A stretch of DNA of 60,345 nt from an uncultured Lachnospiraceae bacterium (lineage in GTDB: Bacteria; Bacillota; Clostridia; Lachnospirales; Lachnospiraceae), in contig CAJTXP010000022.1 in assembly GCA_910583615.1 (NCBI GenBank), positions 1-60,345 of the forward strand, given 5' to 3'. The translations under genes and the position numbers were made by a program. Under the pieces are notes generated by a model that worked only from the letters and a program-made list of their open reading frames with translations, was not told the DNA's origin and did not search any database. This document shows, piece after piece, positions 42,004-51,920 of this stretch (within the stretch, counting starts at the first letter, position 1; each line of letters starts with the position of its first letter).

Positions 42004-44681
42004 GCTGCACTGTCATACGAAATTACACTACTCTCAAACTTATTCTTACACCGACACATCAAATATTCGGCTTCACTACCATACGAAATTACACTACTCT
42101 CAAACTAGCACGGGTATGGGATGGAAAAGGCCCCAGCTTCACTACCATACGAAATTACACTACTCTCAAACTGTATGCCCGTCCAGAACTGATCCCAGTC
42201 AGCTTCACTACCATACGAAATTACACTACTCTCAAACTGATATGGTTAGAGTATATACTGAAGAGTAGCTTCACTACCATACGAAATTACACTACTCTCA
42301 AACGGACTGTGGATCATTTGAATTAGGATGTTTGCTTCACTACCATACGAAATTACACTACTCTCAAACTCAATATCTTTTATCGTCTTATCAATAGCAG
42401 CTTCACTACCATACGAAATTACACTACTCTCAAACTTGCAACACCATCCAGATATACGATCCTGTAGCTTCACTACCATACGAAATTACACTACTCTCAA
42501 ACCCGGGTGGGGATTATGACACAGTACCAGTAGCTTCACTACCATACGAAATTACACTACTCTCAAACCATGGTTTAAAGAATTGTCCATGAATAATTGC
42601 TTCACTACCATACGAAATTACACTACTCTCAAACCAATGGGATCGTAATCCAGAAAGCATGTTTGCTTCACTACCATACGAAATTACACTACTCTCAAAC
42701 GCATCGTGGAGCTGGAACAGCGCAAGGGAGGCTTCACTACCATACGAAATTACACTACTCTCAAACGGGCATCCTGACTTTCACGGACCGCAGTTAGCTT
42801 CACTACCATACGAAATTACACTACTCTCAAACAACCAGTGTCGCGGATTGTCCGGGTTGCAGGCTTCACTACCATACGAAATTACACTACTCTCAAACTT
42901 CGCCGTCAACCTTGTATCGCTTCACGCAGCTTCACTACCATACGAAATTACACTACTCTCAAACTTAATCTTTAACGATTCCGGCAAATAATATGCTTCA
43001 CTACCATACGAAATTACACTACTCTCAAACAAAGGAGCAGGTCTGTTTAACGCATTCACAGCTTCACTACCATACGAAATTACACTACTCTCAAACAGAG
43101 TCTGTTTCAAAAATAGAAATAGTTGAGCTTCACTACCATACGAAATTACACTACTCTCAAACGAGCGCGAAACCTCTCCCGTGGAATATCCTGCTTCACT
43201 ACCATACGAAATTACACTACTCTCAAACGAAAAGATATGAACACAATAGAGAAAACCTGCTTCACTACCATACGAAATTACACTACTCTCAAACACAGCC
43301 ACAGCGACAAAACAGACCAAAAGAGCTTCACTACCATACGAAATTACACTACTCTCAAACTCAAGAGCTCCAATCCTGTCCCAAGCTTCAGCTTCACTAC
43401 CATACGAAATTACACTACTCTCAAACCCAATAACTCCACGAACCATTCTCAAGGGTGCTTCACTACCATACGAAATTACACTACTCTCAAACCGCTGAGG
43501 AAGCACTCGACCAGATCGGCACGCTTCACTACCATACGAAATTACACTACTCTCAAACATAGACGGAAACGGCGTCTTTTACGAAATCGCTTCACTACCA
43601 TACGAAATTACACTACTCTCAAACTGCAAGGAGCGAGAGATCCAGAAAAGGGTTGCTTCACTACCATACGAAATTACACTACTCTCAAACGCCTGCGGAT
43701 TTTATGATTACCGACCGGGAGCTTCACTACCATACGAAATTACACTACTCTCAAACATGTGAGTTCTGTTCCGTTCGGTTTTTCGAGCTTCACTACCATA
43801 CGAAATTACACTACTCTCAAACGCTTATGTATTCCCGAATGGCATCAATATGGCTTCACTACCATACGAAATTACACTACTCTCAAACAGGTAAAGTCGC
43901 ATTATAATTCGCACTAAGGCTTCACTACCATACGAAATTACACTACTCTCAAACAAGTGGCTTGTTACTGTTGATTATCAATATGCTTCACTACCATACG
44001 AAATTACACTACTCTCAAACCGCAGTTCAAAAACGGACAGACCCATGAGAGCTTCACTACCATACGAAATTACACTACTCTCAAACAAGGGATGGTGAAT
44101 AAGTGGATAAAGAGTGGCTTCACTACCATACGAAATTACACTACTCTCAAACTAGCTAATGACTTAGATGGCGTCTCAGCTTGGCTTCACTACCATACGA
44201 AATTACACTACTCTCAAACCATTCGCCGGTACGTCAGACGGCCTGCAGGGCTTCACTACCATACGAAATTACACTACTCTCAAACAGACATACCACTTTT
44301 TCGGGCTTCTGGAAGGCTTCACTACCATACGAAATTACACTACTCTCAAACCGGCCCGTAATGTATTATGGGTTACTACTGGCTTCACTACCATACGAAA
44401 TTACACTACTCTCAAACTATTTTATCCGCATGGAGTAAATGGATAGAGCTTCACTACCATACGAAATTACACTACTCTCAAACGCCCGTTCTCCGGCTCT
44501 GTCCTTGGCAACCGCTTCACTACCATACGAAATTACACTACTCTCAAACCCACGGGCGCGGTTATCCCGCCCAATGCACGCTTCACTACCATACGAAATT
44601 ACACTACTCTCAAACTCCTTACTGCGTCACCACTGTTTCCCTCAAGCTTCACTACCATACGAAATTACACTACTCTCAAAC
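42004..44681 (-). CRISPR. type II-A CRISPR array, 41 repeats and 40 spacers
   Basis: The repeat is 36 bases. On the crRNA (minus) strand it begins GTTTGAGAGTAGTGTAATTT and ends GTATGGTAGTGAAGC. Repeats start at 42004 and recur every 66 bases to 44646; 38 spacers are 30 bases and two (42436-42466 and 44153-44183) are 31. All copies look identical except the one at 42004-42039, which has three changes near its 3' (crRNA) end and marks the old, leader-distal end. Orientation follows from that repeat, from the anti-repeat pairing and from the leader motif at 44682. I saw no spacer matching the rest of the window, but this was by eye. Confidence 0.98.
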
Positions 44682-44754
44682 CTCAAATCATAAATTGACC
44701 GGGCGAGTATCAAATGCCCACTACAGCATCGTAATTCCGTATCCTTGTTTATCA
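44682..44754 (-). promoter_or_regulatory. CRISPR leader with ATTTGAG anchor motif
   Basis: Only 73 bases separate csn2 from the first repeat. On the minus strand the leader ends in ATTTGAG (44688-44682) directly against the repeat GTTTGAGAG. ATTTGAG is the known leader-anchoring motif of many type II-A systems that directs spacer insertion. A weak promoter (TTACGA, 17 bases, GATACT) may lie inside, or the array may be read through from csn2. Confidence 0.75.
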
Positions 44755-45438
44755 TTACATATTTAGTCGGATTTCGCAAGCATCTTTATCAATAATTGCA
44801 ACATTTGTAAATTTTTTTACGATTTCTGGCTCTTTGCTTTCCAACAGTAAAATATAGATCTTATAATAATGCGCATATTCAAAAAACTTCTCCATCTCAT
44901 ATTCGGTCAAATAAGACAATAAATGTACAAATACAAAGCATCCGGTTCCAAGTAGATCACTTGTCACTTTTATATAATCCGTCAATTTCTCAAGTAAACT
45001 CCCCTGTTCATCCTGAAACTGAATTCCTAAAAATTTCAACAAGCCGGAAACATCCAGTTTCTCACTGCAGGTCAACTCCCAGTCTGCATTCTGTATGATA
45101 TTCGAAGCATAATTCTCCAGTAATGCAATGATTTGATTGCTCTCTAAAAGTAATTCTGACGAACCTATTTCTTTTTTCAGGGCATCCATAAGCTTACCTG
45201 ACAATTTTCTTTCATTCAGTGAAACTGCCAAAGGGTTTACAACGCAAAGCAACTGATCCTTTTTCTTAACAGGCGTCTCATCTTCCGAAAGAACGAACCG
45301 TCCTTCTTCCATCAGATCATCTGAAGATAATTCCCTTACCATTTTACAGAAAATATCCGGGCATTCCACTACCAGAAGATTTTTAGTATTCTCTTCAAAT
45401 TCAAATACAAACCGGAAATCCTGATGCAGCAATCTCAT
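44755..45438 (-). CDS. csn2: type II-A CRISPR adaptation protein Csn2
   Basis: 227 residues beginning MRLLHQDFRFVFEFEENTKN. It has the Csn2 layout: an N-terminal ATPase-like core, LLVVECPDIFCKMVREL, a middle helical part with ISLLEKLTDYI-like GSLLEKLTDYIKV, then GCFVFVHLLSYLTEYEMEKF and YKIYILLLESKEP. Csn2 forms a tetrameric ring on DNA ends for spacer capture. Sequence conservation in the family is low; the position after cas2 and before the array, with an ATGA overlap with cas2, supports the call and the II-A class. Confidence 0.88.
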   Translation of the reverse strand: MRLLHQDFRFVFEFEENTKNLLVVECPDIFCKMVRELSSDDLMEEGRFVLSEDETPVKKKDQLLCVVNPLAVSLNERKLSGKLMDALKKEIGSSELLLESNQIIALLENYASNIIQNADWELTCSEKLDVSGLLKFLGIQFQDEQGSLLEKLTDYIKVTSDLLGTGCFVFVHLLSYLTEYEMEKFFEYAHYYKIYILLLESKEPEIVKKFTNVAIIDKDACEIRLNM

Positions 45439-45755
45439 AATATCACCAACCTTTTATCATTTTGCAGTACCTCGGACTTGTATTCTCCCGTTATCATTTC
45501 CATTTTAGAAAACTGTTTTTCTGTCAATGTCAGAATCTGTACAAGTCCCTCCGGCGGCCTGTTCTTACGAATTCCCTGGGCTACCGCTTCGGAAACCGTT
45601 GCATTCAAAGCCAGTTTGCAGTAAACGGACTCCTGAAGCATAATAAATCCGTTTTTTATCAAATATTTTCGAAACTTCGTATATTCTCTTCTATTTGCCG
45701 CAGTCAGAGTGGGCAGATCAAAGAACACCATAATTCTCATATATCTATAACTCAT
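45435..45755 (-). CDS. cas2: CRISPR-associated endoribonuclease-like Cas2
   Basis: 106 residues. It reads MSYRYMRIMVFFDLPTLTAA, the usual Cas2 start with the conserved Asp in FFDLPT, then EYTKFRKYLIKNGFIMLQESVY and a C-terminal KRLVIL. Cas2 pairs with Cas1 for spacer integration. It overlaps the cas1 end by 11 bases and csn2 by four. The start was kept at MSYRYMR because other II-A Cas2 proteins begin this way. Confidence 0.95.
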   Translation of the reverse strand: MSYRYMRIMVFFDLPTLTAANRREYTKFRKYLIKNGFIMLQESVYCKLALNATVSEAVAQGIRKNRPPEGLVQILTLTEKQFSKMEMITGEYKSEVLQNDKRLVIL

Positions 45756-46617
45756 TTCTGTAAAACCTGATCAAAGAAACATCCTGTTCATTTATCGCAT
45801 CAAATACACTTCTGCAATATATTTTGATTGCATTATTGAGATAATTTTTCTTCCCGTCAATCACAACCTCCTGATTCAGCATATCCACCATCTGCATCTT
45901 TTCTTCATGTTCAAATTTTTCCGGCTTCATTTTATAGACTTGCATGTCTGCCAGGATCCGAAGAGGTTCCATGAGATCTGATCCAAGATTAAACTGGTTG
46001 AACATATTATCGTGGAACAGACCCAGTTGTGTGATATATCCATTAGCCGCTATCTCCCGATTGCAGACGGATAAAAGAAGGCCGTATCCATAATTCAACG
46101 CCGCATTACAAGGACAATCTGCCGCTCTGGTAAATTTCATACCAAACAGCGCATTGAAATATACTTTCGCTGCATGCCCTTCCCGATTTGTTGAATCCCC
46201 TGGCGTCATCTGTTCAATATATTCCTCCAGCAGATGATATTCTTCTTTTCTCAGTCTTTTTAAAAATTCCATCTGTTTTCGGATTTTCTCCGTTACAATT
46301 TCAGTCCAGACCATTTTCTTTGTTTCCTTTGTCCACTCCGTCTGTTTTCTTACTTTTGCACTTGTATCATGACTACCGTAATACGGAAGCAGCTCAGCGG
46401 ACGGATTTCTTTTCTCGTCGCAGAAAATGATCTTGATCTTTCTTCGGACCAGTTCGTTAAGCAGTACGGCAGTTAAAGAGACTGCCGTAGACTCAATCAT
46501 AAGAATGGAAATCTCACTTAGATGAACCCGGGTGATCTCCTGTTGACGGATCACCAGATAATCCAGCTTGTAATCCAGTTTTGCACTTCTGGATATCACG
46601 ATCGTCCGCCAGCTCAT
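45745..46617 (-). CDS. cas1: CRISPR-associated integrase Cas1 (type II)
   Basis: 290 residues. It begins MSWRTIVISRSAKLDYKLDY; the catalytic region has NREGHAAKVYFNALFGMKF with the metal-binding Glu, then NAALNYGYGLLLS, a His in QLGLFHDNMFNQFNLGSDLMEPLR and the Asp/Glu pair there. This is the type II Cas1 pattern. Its ATG overlaps the cas9 stop by four bases. Confidence 0.95.
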   Translation of the reverse strand: MSWRTIVISRSAKLDYKLDYLVIRQQEITRVHLSEISILMIESTAVSLTAVLLNELVRRKIKIIFCDEKRNPSAELLPYYGSHDTSAKVRKQTEWTKETKKMVWTEIVTEKIRKQMEFLKRLRKEEYHLLEEYIEQMTPGDSTNREGHAAKVYFNALFGMKFTRAADCPCNAALNYGYGLLLSVCNREIAANGYITQLGLFHDNMFNQFNLGSDLMEPLRILADMQVYKMKPEKFEHEEKMQMVDMLNQEVVIDGKKNYLNNAIKIYCRSVFDAINEQDVSLIRFYRNEL

Positions 46618-49600
46618 ATGGTCAGCAGGTCAACCGCCCGCTCATAAATACCTGTCACTGACTGATTGATCAGTTTTGCAGAATTACATTTACTGATTTC
46701 TTTTCCAATTGTTATAATTCCTGTATGAGCAGATGCGCCGATTAAAACCAGATTTGCTCCAAGCGGTCTACATTGAAATAAATGTAAAATCTCTCCAAGC
46801 ACCACACATTGTTCTGATAAATTTAAATCCATAAATTTATTCTGTCCTTTTAATATCTTATCCTTCGGATTAGCCGGTCGATACCGATAAATTGTATTGT
46901 TCAACTTATCCATAAACAACTGATATAAATCCACATTCGCTTCACTTGTAATCCCAGTTCTTTCTCTCACTTCCAGCAACGCCCGCTTATCTTTTCTTCC
47001 GGCATTTTCTTCCAGATATTTAGTCACTTTTTTCAAATATACCACCTGCTCATCATTCAGACACAGTTGCACCGCCCCCTGTAAGATCAGCTGCTTCCCT
47101 GTACTCCCCTTCAAATGCATTGGAAAGCCGTTGATAACCAGGCGCGCATTTTTCTTAATACAGGGAATCAGTACTCTTGGATTTTTTAATCCATAAAAAT
47201 CCCGGCAATACTGAAGCAACAACTCCGGATCCCTCTCAAATTCTTTTTTTCGATACAGAGGAACCGTTTCAATCGTCCGAATCTCCTTCCCTTTTTTTCC
47301 TTCCGAAGCCACCAGCATAAAATGAGATGGCGTGACTGATGTATAACCGCCGTATTTCTTCGGGTCCATTCCTTTCTTAAGCGGAACAAGCCCTTTTGCT
47401 TTTTCCTCCTCCGGAGCTTTCATAATTGTCTGATTAAACAATCCGCCTTTATTACAAAAAGCATATCTTGTAAACAGAATATCATTCCTCTTCAATGTCT
47501 CATCCACACATCGAATGCTTCCATCCTTTCCCCGTTTCCATACGGATTTTCCGTCCACCTCCAGATCAAAATTAAACATCTGATTCAGACTGTATTTTCT
47601 CTCCGGATGTTCTTTTAGCCAGCGCATTGGATTACTGGTAAATTTTGTATGATAGACATTCCCTACTACAATATTCTGGTAGGCGTCCTTCGCATGGTGA
47701 TAATCATTCAAATCACGTGCTTTTACATATTTCAGATGTACTTTTCTGAAATCCGATACTGCTTTTGCCTTTACATACACGATCTCCGCTTCTTCGTATA
47801 CACGTTTCAGCAATGTTGCCACTACTTTGGAGGACTGTCTGGTTTCCACCAGCTGGCGATTAATAAAACCTGCCAGTTCCTCTTCCGTCAGAGGCTTTGT
47901 CCGGGTCAGACGTTCATATTTTTTCTCCGAGATCAATCCTTTCTCTTTCAGATATTTCCAGGTTCCCCTCATCCTCTGCTGAATCTCCGGGGATATCATC
48001 CCATCACTTTTCTTTGCATTGACTCTTCTGTCCACCAGTACCAGATTATCCAGACTGTCATCTTTCGTTTTTGACTGCGGATAAATATGATCTCTGTCCC
48101 AGATTGTTGCATTATTCAACTGTGACAGTTCAATCTTCGTACCTGTATACATACACTGCCCCATCTGTGTATAATACAGATACAGCTTGATCGCTTTCAG
48201 ATCTCCTTCGGAATATTTCTGCAGTTCCTCCTGCCAGTCTCTCGCTTCGTCTTTGATTACTGCATATGCTTCCAGCAACTTATCTTTTCGGGAAACAGTA
48301 CGCTTCTTTTCTTCTTCCCCTCTTGCCATCTCAACAAATATTTTTTTTGGCTCGCACCCCATCACTGTTTTCAGCTCTTCTACAATCTGAATTGTCTGCC
48401 AGACTGCACGTTTAATAGATGGAGAAGCCACCATATCTTTAATCAGATGATCATAGGTAACCTCATCTATATGATAACCGCCATTTTCATCATCAATCAT
48501 CTGGGCAAACGTGTACTGTTGGCTCAAAAGCTGCATCAGATTGTTCTGTGTATTCCGAAGCCCCTGCATAATCGTCATGCACTCTCCGGTTGTACAGTCA
48601 GTCCCTTCCAGTTCATTTAAAAACCTCCTGGACAATCTGCCCCATCCTTGAAACTTTAATCTGGACAGTGCTTTCAACTGTTCTTCATCTAATACCTGTC
48701 CATAGTGCTGCCGGATCACTCTGCGAAGCATTTTCTGGTCTTCTCCGTATAGCGTGATCCACAAAATGATATCTTCCGCCATCTGCTGTACCGAACAGTT
48801 GTCCAGTTCTTCTCCAAATATCTTTTTCAGAGCATGATAAGAAGACAGCGATGCTTTAAAATTCCCATCAAATCCGGACAGTTCATCCTTTTTCACCTCA
48901 TATCCATTTGCTGTCAGATAATCCAGAAGTTTTTTGCCTGTAACCTGCTTCTGTCTCTTAAACAGCTTCCGTATGACATCCTGCTTTAATTCGATCGGCA
49001 GTTTTTCATCGCGGATCTTTACGTTATTTAATTCATTCAGTACCATGAATTCCGAATAAAGAAGAGAATGCTTCGGCAATACCGTTTCATGAATCAAATA
49101 AGTACATTGATTCGTCATTCTCCGGATAAATCGTTCTGCCGATTTATCCCGATCCACTTTCTGATCAAAATTCCATGGACGGATTGCCCCCTGCTCCTTT
49201 CTTTCAATCCAGCAATTTTCTCCCACAGCCGTATTCAGCGGTCCTACATAATAAGGAATGCGAAATTCAAAGAGATCGACTATTTTTTGACGGACCGTCT
49301 TTTTGCACTCCGGATCTTCTTCCTGCAAAAACGGCAGGTGCTTCTCTGCATGATCCAGTATTCTCTCCAGTTCTATCTTATTAACCTGATAAGGAATCAC
49401 TCCATTATCTTTGCTGACCTGCAACGGAAGAAAAGTCCCGTTTTCTATCTCTTTTAATATCCTGGCAGCTTCCGGCAGATCCGCAGGCAGTTTACCGATC
49501 AGCTTCTTTAACGCCTTATAAAACGTCTCCTGATCGCAGCGCTTTGTCTCGCATCGCTTTCCATTTTTTCGAAATGTACCTGTATAAGCACAATAATTAT

Positions 49601-50663
49601 CACTCGCAGGAACTGAAAACCATGTTTTATAATCCTCCGGACAGTATTCACGCATCAATTTTTTTAATGCATGCAGATCCTTATGATGCTTTTCATATGT
49701 ATTCACTTTTGCCACACACAGATAAGGTTTTTTCTCATACTCTCCTCCTGCCAGAATATCTGCCAGAATCGCCCAATTATAAACTGCATGAAAAATATCC
49801 AGGATTCCTGTCCGCTCCTGTATCTCCTCTTCCAGAGCCAACCGCGCCTCTTCATACCCCGCTTCCGCAAAGCTGATTTTATTATGGTCGATCTCTGTCA
49901 GTTCCTCATCTGCAAATACCGTAGCCAAAACAGCTTTCATGCCTGTAATCAGTTTTAATATTTCTTTCCCCTGTTTGTCCTTTTTTTCAATATGGCACAA
50001 AAGTTCCAGCTGCCGGCATTTTTCCATTCTGCCAATTTTCTTATCTCTCAGAATATCCGAAAACCGTTCCTCCGAATCACATTCCAATTCCAGACCAAAT
50101 TCATCCATCAGACAATTCTGAAAGCTCTGAAAGATTGTCCGAAAAGATGTAATGCTCTCGATATTTCCCTGAAACAGGAAATGTCCCCTGTGCTTCATCA
50201 GATGATGCAGTGCAAGGTACACCAGCCGAAGATCGTATTCCTTCTCTCCCCTGATCAATGCACTGCGAAGATGATAAATCGTCGGATATTCCCTGTAATA
50301 ATCCACATCTGTGTAATCCTTTCCTCCAAACAGGGAATAAATCTGAGGTTCCTTTTTGTCCTCCGCCCAATATGCACTGTCATTCAGTCTCTGAAAGAAA
50401 CCTGCATCTACCTTTGCCATCTCCTTTGCAAACAGTTCCTGCAAAAGAAGAATTCTCTGCCGTCTTCTCTGTAATCTCCGCCGATTCGTCCGATATCCTC
50501 TCCGTTCTGCCGCCGTATTCGCTGCATCAAACAGTCTTACACCCCACAGTGATTTCCCTTTTCTCCTTAAAATGCGGTATTCCAAATCGGTTACTGCCCA
50601 TCCAGCAGAATCTGTTCCGATATCAAGTCCCAGATAATACTCCTGTTCTGAATGATTTCCCAT
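46614..50663 (-). CDS. cas9: type II-A CRISPR effector nuclease Cas9
   Basis: 1349 residues. RuvC-I is YYLGLDIGTDSAGWAV with Asp14, followed by the Arg-rich bridge helix RRGYRTNRRRLQRRRQRILL. RuvC-II IFVEMARG has Glu778. HNH shows WDRDHIYPQSK with His859, then a conserved Asn in LDNLVLVDRRVNAKKSD. RuvC-III DYHHAKDAYQN holds His990 and Asp993. All nuclease residues are therefore present and it should cut both strands under crRNA-tracrRNA guidance. The start is the ATG at 50663, after GGAGG; the frame is open eight codons earlier, but that part contains the ribosome binding site. The PAM cannot be read from sequence. A possible promoter (TTGTCA, 17, CATATT) overlaps the tracrRNA promoter region on the opposite strand. 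Confidence 0.97.
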   Translation of the reverse strand: MGNHSEQEYYLGLDIGTDSAGWAVTDLEYRILRRKGKSLWGVRLFDAANTAAERRGYRTNRRRLQRRRQRILLLQELFAKEMAKVDAGFFQRLNDSAYWAEDKKEPQIYSLFGGKDYTDVDYYREYPTIYHLRSALIRGEKEYDLRLVYLALHHLMKHRGHFLFQGNIESITSFRTIFQSFQNCLMDEFGLELECDSEERFSDILRDKKIGRMEKCRQLELLCHIEKKDKQGKEILKLITGMKAVLATVFADEELTEIDHNKISFAEAGYEEARLALEEEIQERTGILDIFHAVYNWAILADILAGGEYEKKPYLCVAKVNTYEKHHKDLHALKKLMREYCPEDYKTWFSVPASDNYCAYTGTFRKNGKRCETKRCDQETFYKALKKLIGKLPADLPEAARILKEIENGTFLPLQVSKDNGVIPYQVNKIELERILDHAEKHLPFLQEEDPECKKTVRQKIVDLFEFRIPYYVGPLNTAVGENCWIERKEQGAIRPWNFDQKVDRDKSAERFIRRMTNQCTYLIHETVLPKHSLLYSEFMVLNELNNVKIRDEKLPIELKQDVIRKLFKRQKQVTGKKLLDYLTANGYEVKKDELSGFDGNFKASLSSYHALKKIFGEELDNCSVQQMAEDIILWITLYGEDQKMLRRVIRQHYGQVLDEEQLKALSRLKFQGWGRLSRRFLNELEGTDCTTGECMTIMQGLRNTQNNLMQLLSQQYTFAQMIDDENGGYHIDEVTYDHLIKDMVASPSIKRAVWQTIQIVEELKTVMGCEPKKIFVEMARGEEEKKRTVSRKDKLLEAYAVIKDEARDWQEELQKYSEGDLKAIKLYLYYTQMGQCMYTGTKIELSQLNNATIWDRDHIYPQSKTKDDSLDNLVLVDRRVNAKKSDGMISPEIQQRMRGTWKYLKEKGLISEKKYERLTRTKPLTEEELAGFINRQLVETRQSSKVVATLLKRVYEEAEIVYVKAKAVSDFRKVHLKYVKARDLNDYHHAKDAYQNIVVGNVYHTKFTSNPMRWLKEHPERKYSLNQMFNFDLEVDGKSVWKRGKDGSIRCVDETLKRNDILFTRYAFCNKGGLFNQTIMKAPEEEKAKGLVPLKKGMDPKKYGGYTSVTPSHFMLVASEGKKGKEIRTIETVPLYRKKEFERDPELLLQYCRDFYGLKNPRVLIPCIKKNARLVINGFPMHLKGSTGKQLILQGAVQLCLNDEQVVYLKKVTKYLEENAGRKDKRALLEVRERTGITSEANVDLYQLFMDKLNNTIYRYRPANPKDKILKGQNKFMDLNLSEQCVVLGEILHLFQCRPLGANLVLIGASAHTGIITIGKEISKCNSAKLINQSVTGIYERAVDLLTI

Positions 50664-50707
50664 GCTGCTTTTTCCTCCGTTTCCCAATATGTTTTTTCAA
50701 ATTTATG

Positions 50708-50736
50708 TTGACAAACCGTTTTTTATCCTTTATAGT
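50708..50736 (+). promoter_or_regulatory. tracrRNA promoter
   Basis: Plus-strand TTGACA (50708-50713), a 17-base spacer and TATAGT (50731-50736). This is a near-consensus housekeeping promoter; transcription would start near 50743, just before the anti-repeat. Confidence 0.8.
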
Positions 50737-50742
50737 ATAGAC

Positions 50743-50857
50743 ATCTCGAATGATTCACTACCATACGAGATTACACTACAAGTTCAAATAAAAATTTATT
50801 CAAATCCTTTTGCTGCATTGTGCAGAATCCAAAGATCTGGCAACAGATCTTTTTTTG
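50743..50857 (+). ncRNA. tracrRNA
   Basis: Transcribed divergently from cas9. The anti-repeat starts at about 50755 with TTCACTACCATACGA, one mismatch, then ATTACACTAC, a bulge AAG, and TTCAAAT. It pairs with the crRNA repeat as an upper stem, the usual AAG/GA bulge and a lower stem. A small nexus hairpin (ATTT...AAAT), a CTGCA-TTG-TGCAG hairpin and a terminator AAAGATCTG-GCAA-CAGATCTTT with a GNRA loop and T run follow. Start and end are predicted, not measured. Confidence 0.9.
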
Positions 50858-50913
50858 TTTTCTATATTTTACCGGTTTCCGTGTCCAATAATCACACCTG
50901 AACTTTCGAACGT

Positions 50914-51900
50914 TTATTTGTAATTCTGGCTGATCCTCTCCATATGTTCCTCAAACTGTTTTACTACTCTGTCCGGACTCTCAATTTTTACACCGTTTCC
51001 CAGCGCAAACAGCCATCCAAAGAAATGCTGACTGACATTTACTCTAACAAGGATAGAAAAATGGTTTTCGTCTGTTGGACAGATCGGAACTTCTCTCCCA
51101 AAACGGTCAATCATGACGCCTGCCAGACCATTACGGCATATCAGCCTTACCGTCTCTTCCGTTCCACCAAACATCCCGAATATCTTTTGAGAATAACTGG
51201 CAATGTCAAATTTTGCAAACAATTCCCTGCCTTCTCTTGGCTCCTTCAGGATGTTCAGATTTAACATCTTGTCCACCCGATAGTGTTTCAGCATTTTCCC
51301 CTGAGGATCGTAGCCTATCATATAATAATTTTCATCATCCCATGTCAACGCCCATGGACTGATCTCGTAAAACATACCGTTTCTTCGTAAATGCATCTTT
51401 TTTGAGACAGTCCATTCATAGTACTGAAAACGAATCTTCGCATTTTGAGATATTGCCGTATGAATCTGATTCACACTGTAATAAATATTTTCATTTTTTG
51501 TCTTAATCCGGTTAAGCACAAATACCTGCCTTTGAAGTTGTCGGGCTTCTTCTTTGCTGGCAAGTCCCTCCAGTTTTCGAATCAATTCCTCTGATTTTTT
51601 CCTTGTAATAAATCTCGCACACTGTACTGCGTCTACCAGAAGCTTCAACTCCGGAAGTTCGAAATCCCGGCTGGCAATATAATATCCGGAAGGCTGTTCG
51701 CGTCTGTTTTCAATATCCAGCCCAAATTTTATCAAAGTCTCAATGTCGTGGTATACGCTTTTTCGTTCTGCCGCAATCCCATTTCTTCCCAGCATAAGAA
51801 CCAGTTCAGAAACAGTGACTGGATGATTCTCGTCTGTTTTTTCCAGCAATTCTTTCATTACAAGCAAAATTTTCATCTTCTGCATCCCTGATTTCGCCAT
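50914..51900 (-). CDS. HTH-WYL domain transcriptional regulator
   Basis: 328 residues. The N-terminal winged HTH reads VSELVLMLGRNGIAAERKSVYHDIET. The WYL domain has FYEISPWALTWDDENYYMIGYD and MLKHYRVDKML. Such regulators sense nucleotides or single-strand nucleic acids and often sit near defence systems. The start ATG at 51900 follows GGGGGG-rich AGGGGGGATC. It lies directly upstream of the tracrRNA and cas9, facing the same way as cas9, and in line with the deacetylase gene. Confidence 0.87.
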   Translation of the reverse strand: MAKSGMQKMKILLVMKELLEKTDENHPVTVSELVLMLGRNGIAAERKSVYHDIETLIKFGLDIENRREQPSGYYIASRDFELPELKLLVDAVQCARFITRKKSEELIRKLEGLASKEEARQLQRQVFVLNRIKTKNENIYYSVNQIHTAISQNAKIRFQYYEWTVSKKMHLRRNGMFYEISPWALTWDDENYYMIGYDPQGKMLKHYRVDKMLNLNILKEPREGRELFAKFDIASYSQKIFGMFGGTEETVRLICRNGLAGVMIDRFGREVPICPTDENHFSILVRVNVSQHFFGWLFALGNGVKIESPDRVVKQFEEHMERISQNYK

Positions 51901-51920
51901 GTGATCCCCCCTCAAACCGC

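Noticed and set aside
42040..44645. Self-targeting spacers against this window
   Set aside because: None was noticed by eye; an exact search of the 40 spacers against both strands would decide.
42000..44766. Several open frames through the CRISPR array with repeating peptide text
   Set aside because: They arise because the repeat has no stop in some frames; 66 is a multiple of three, so the peptide repeats too.
44755..50663. Type II-C classification of the CRISPR locus
   Set aside because: A csn2-like gene follows cas2, the leader has the II-A ATTTGAG motif, and Cas9 is of II-A size.
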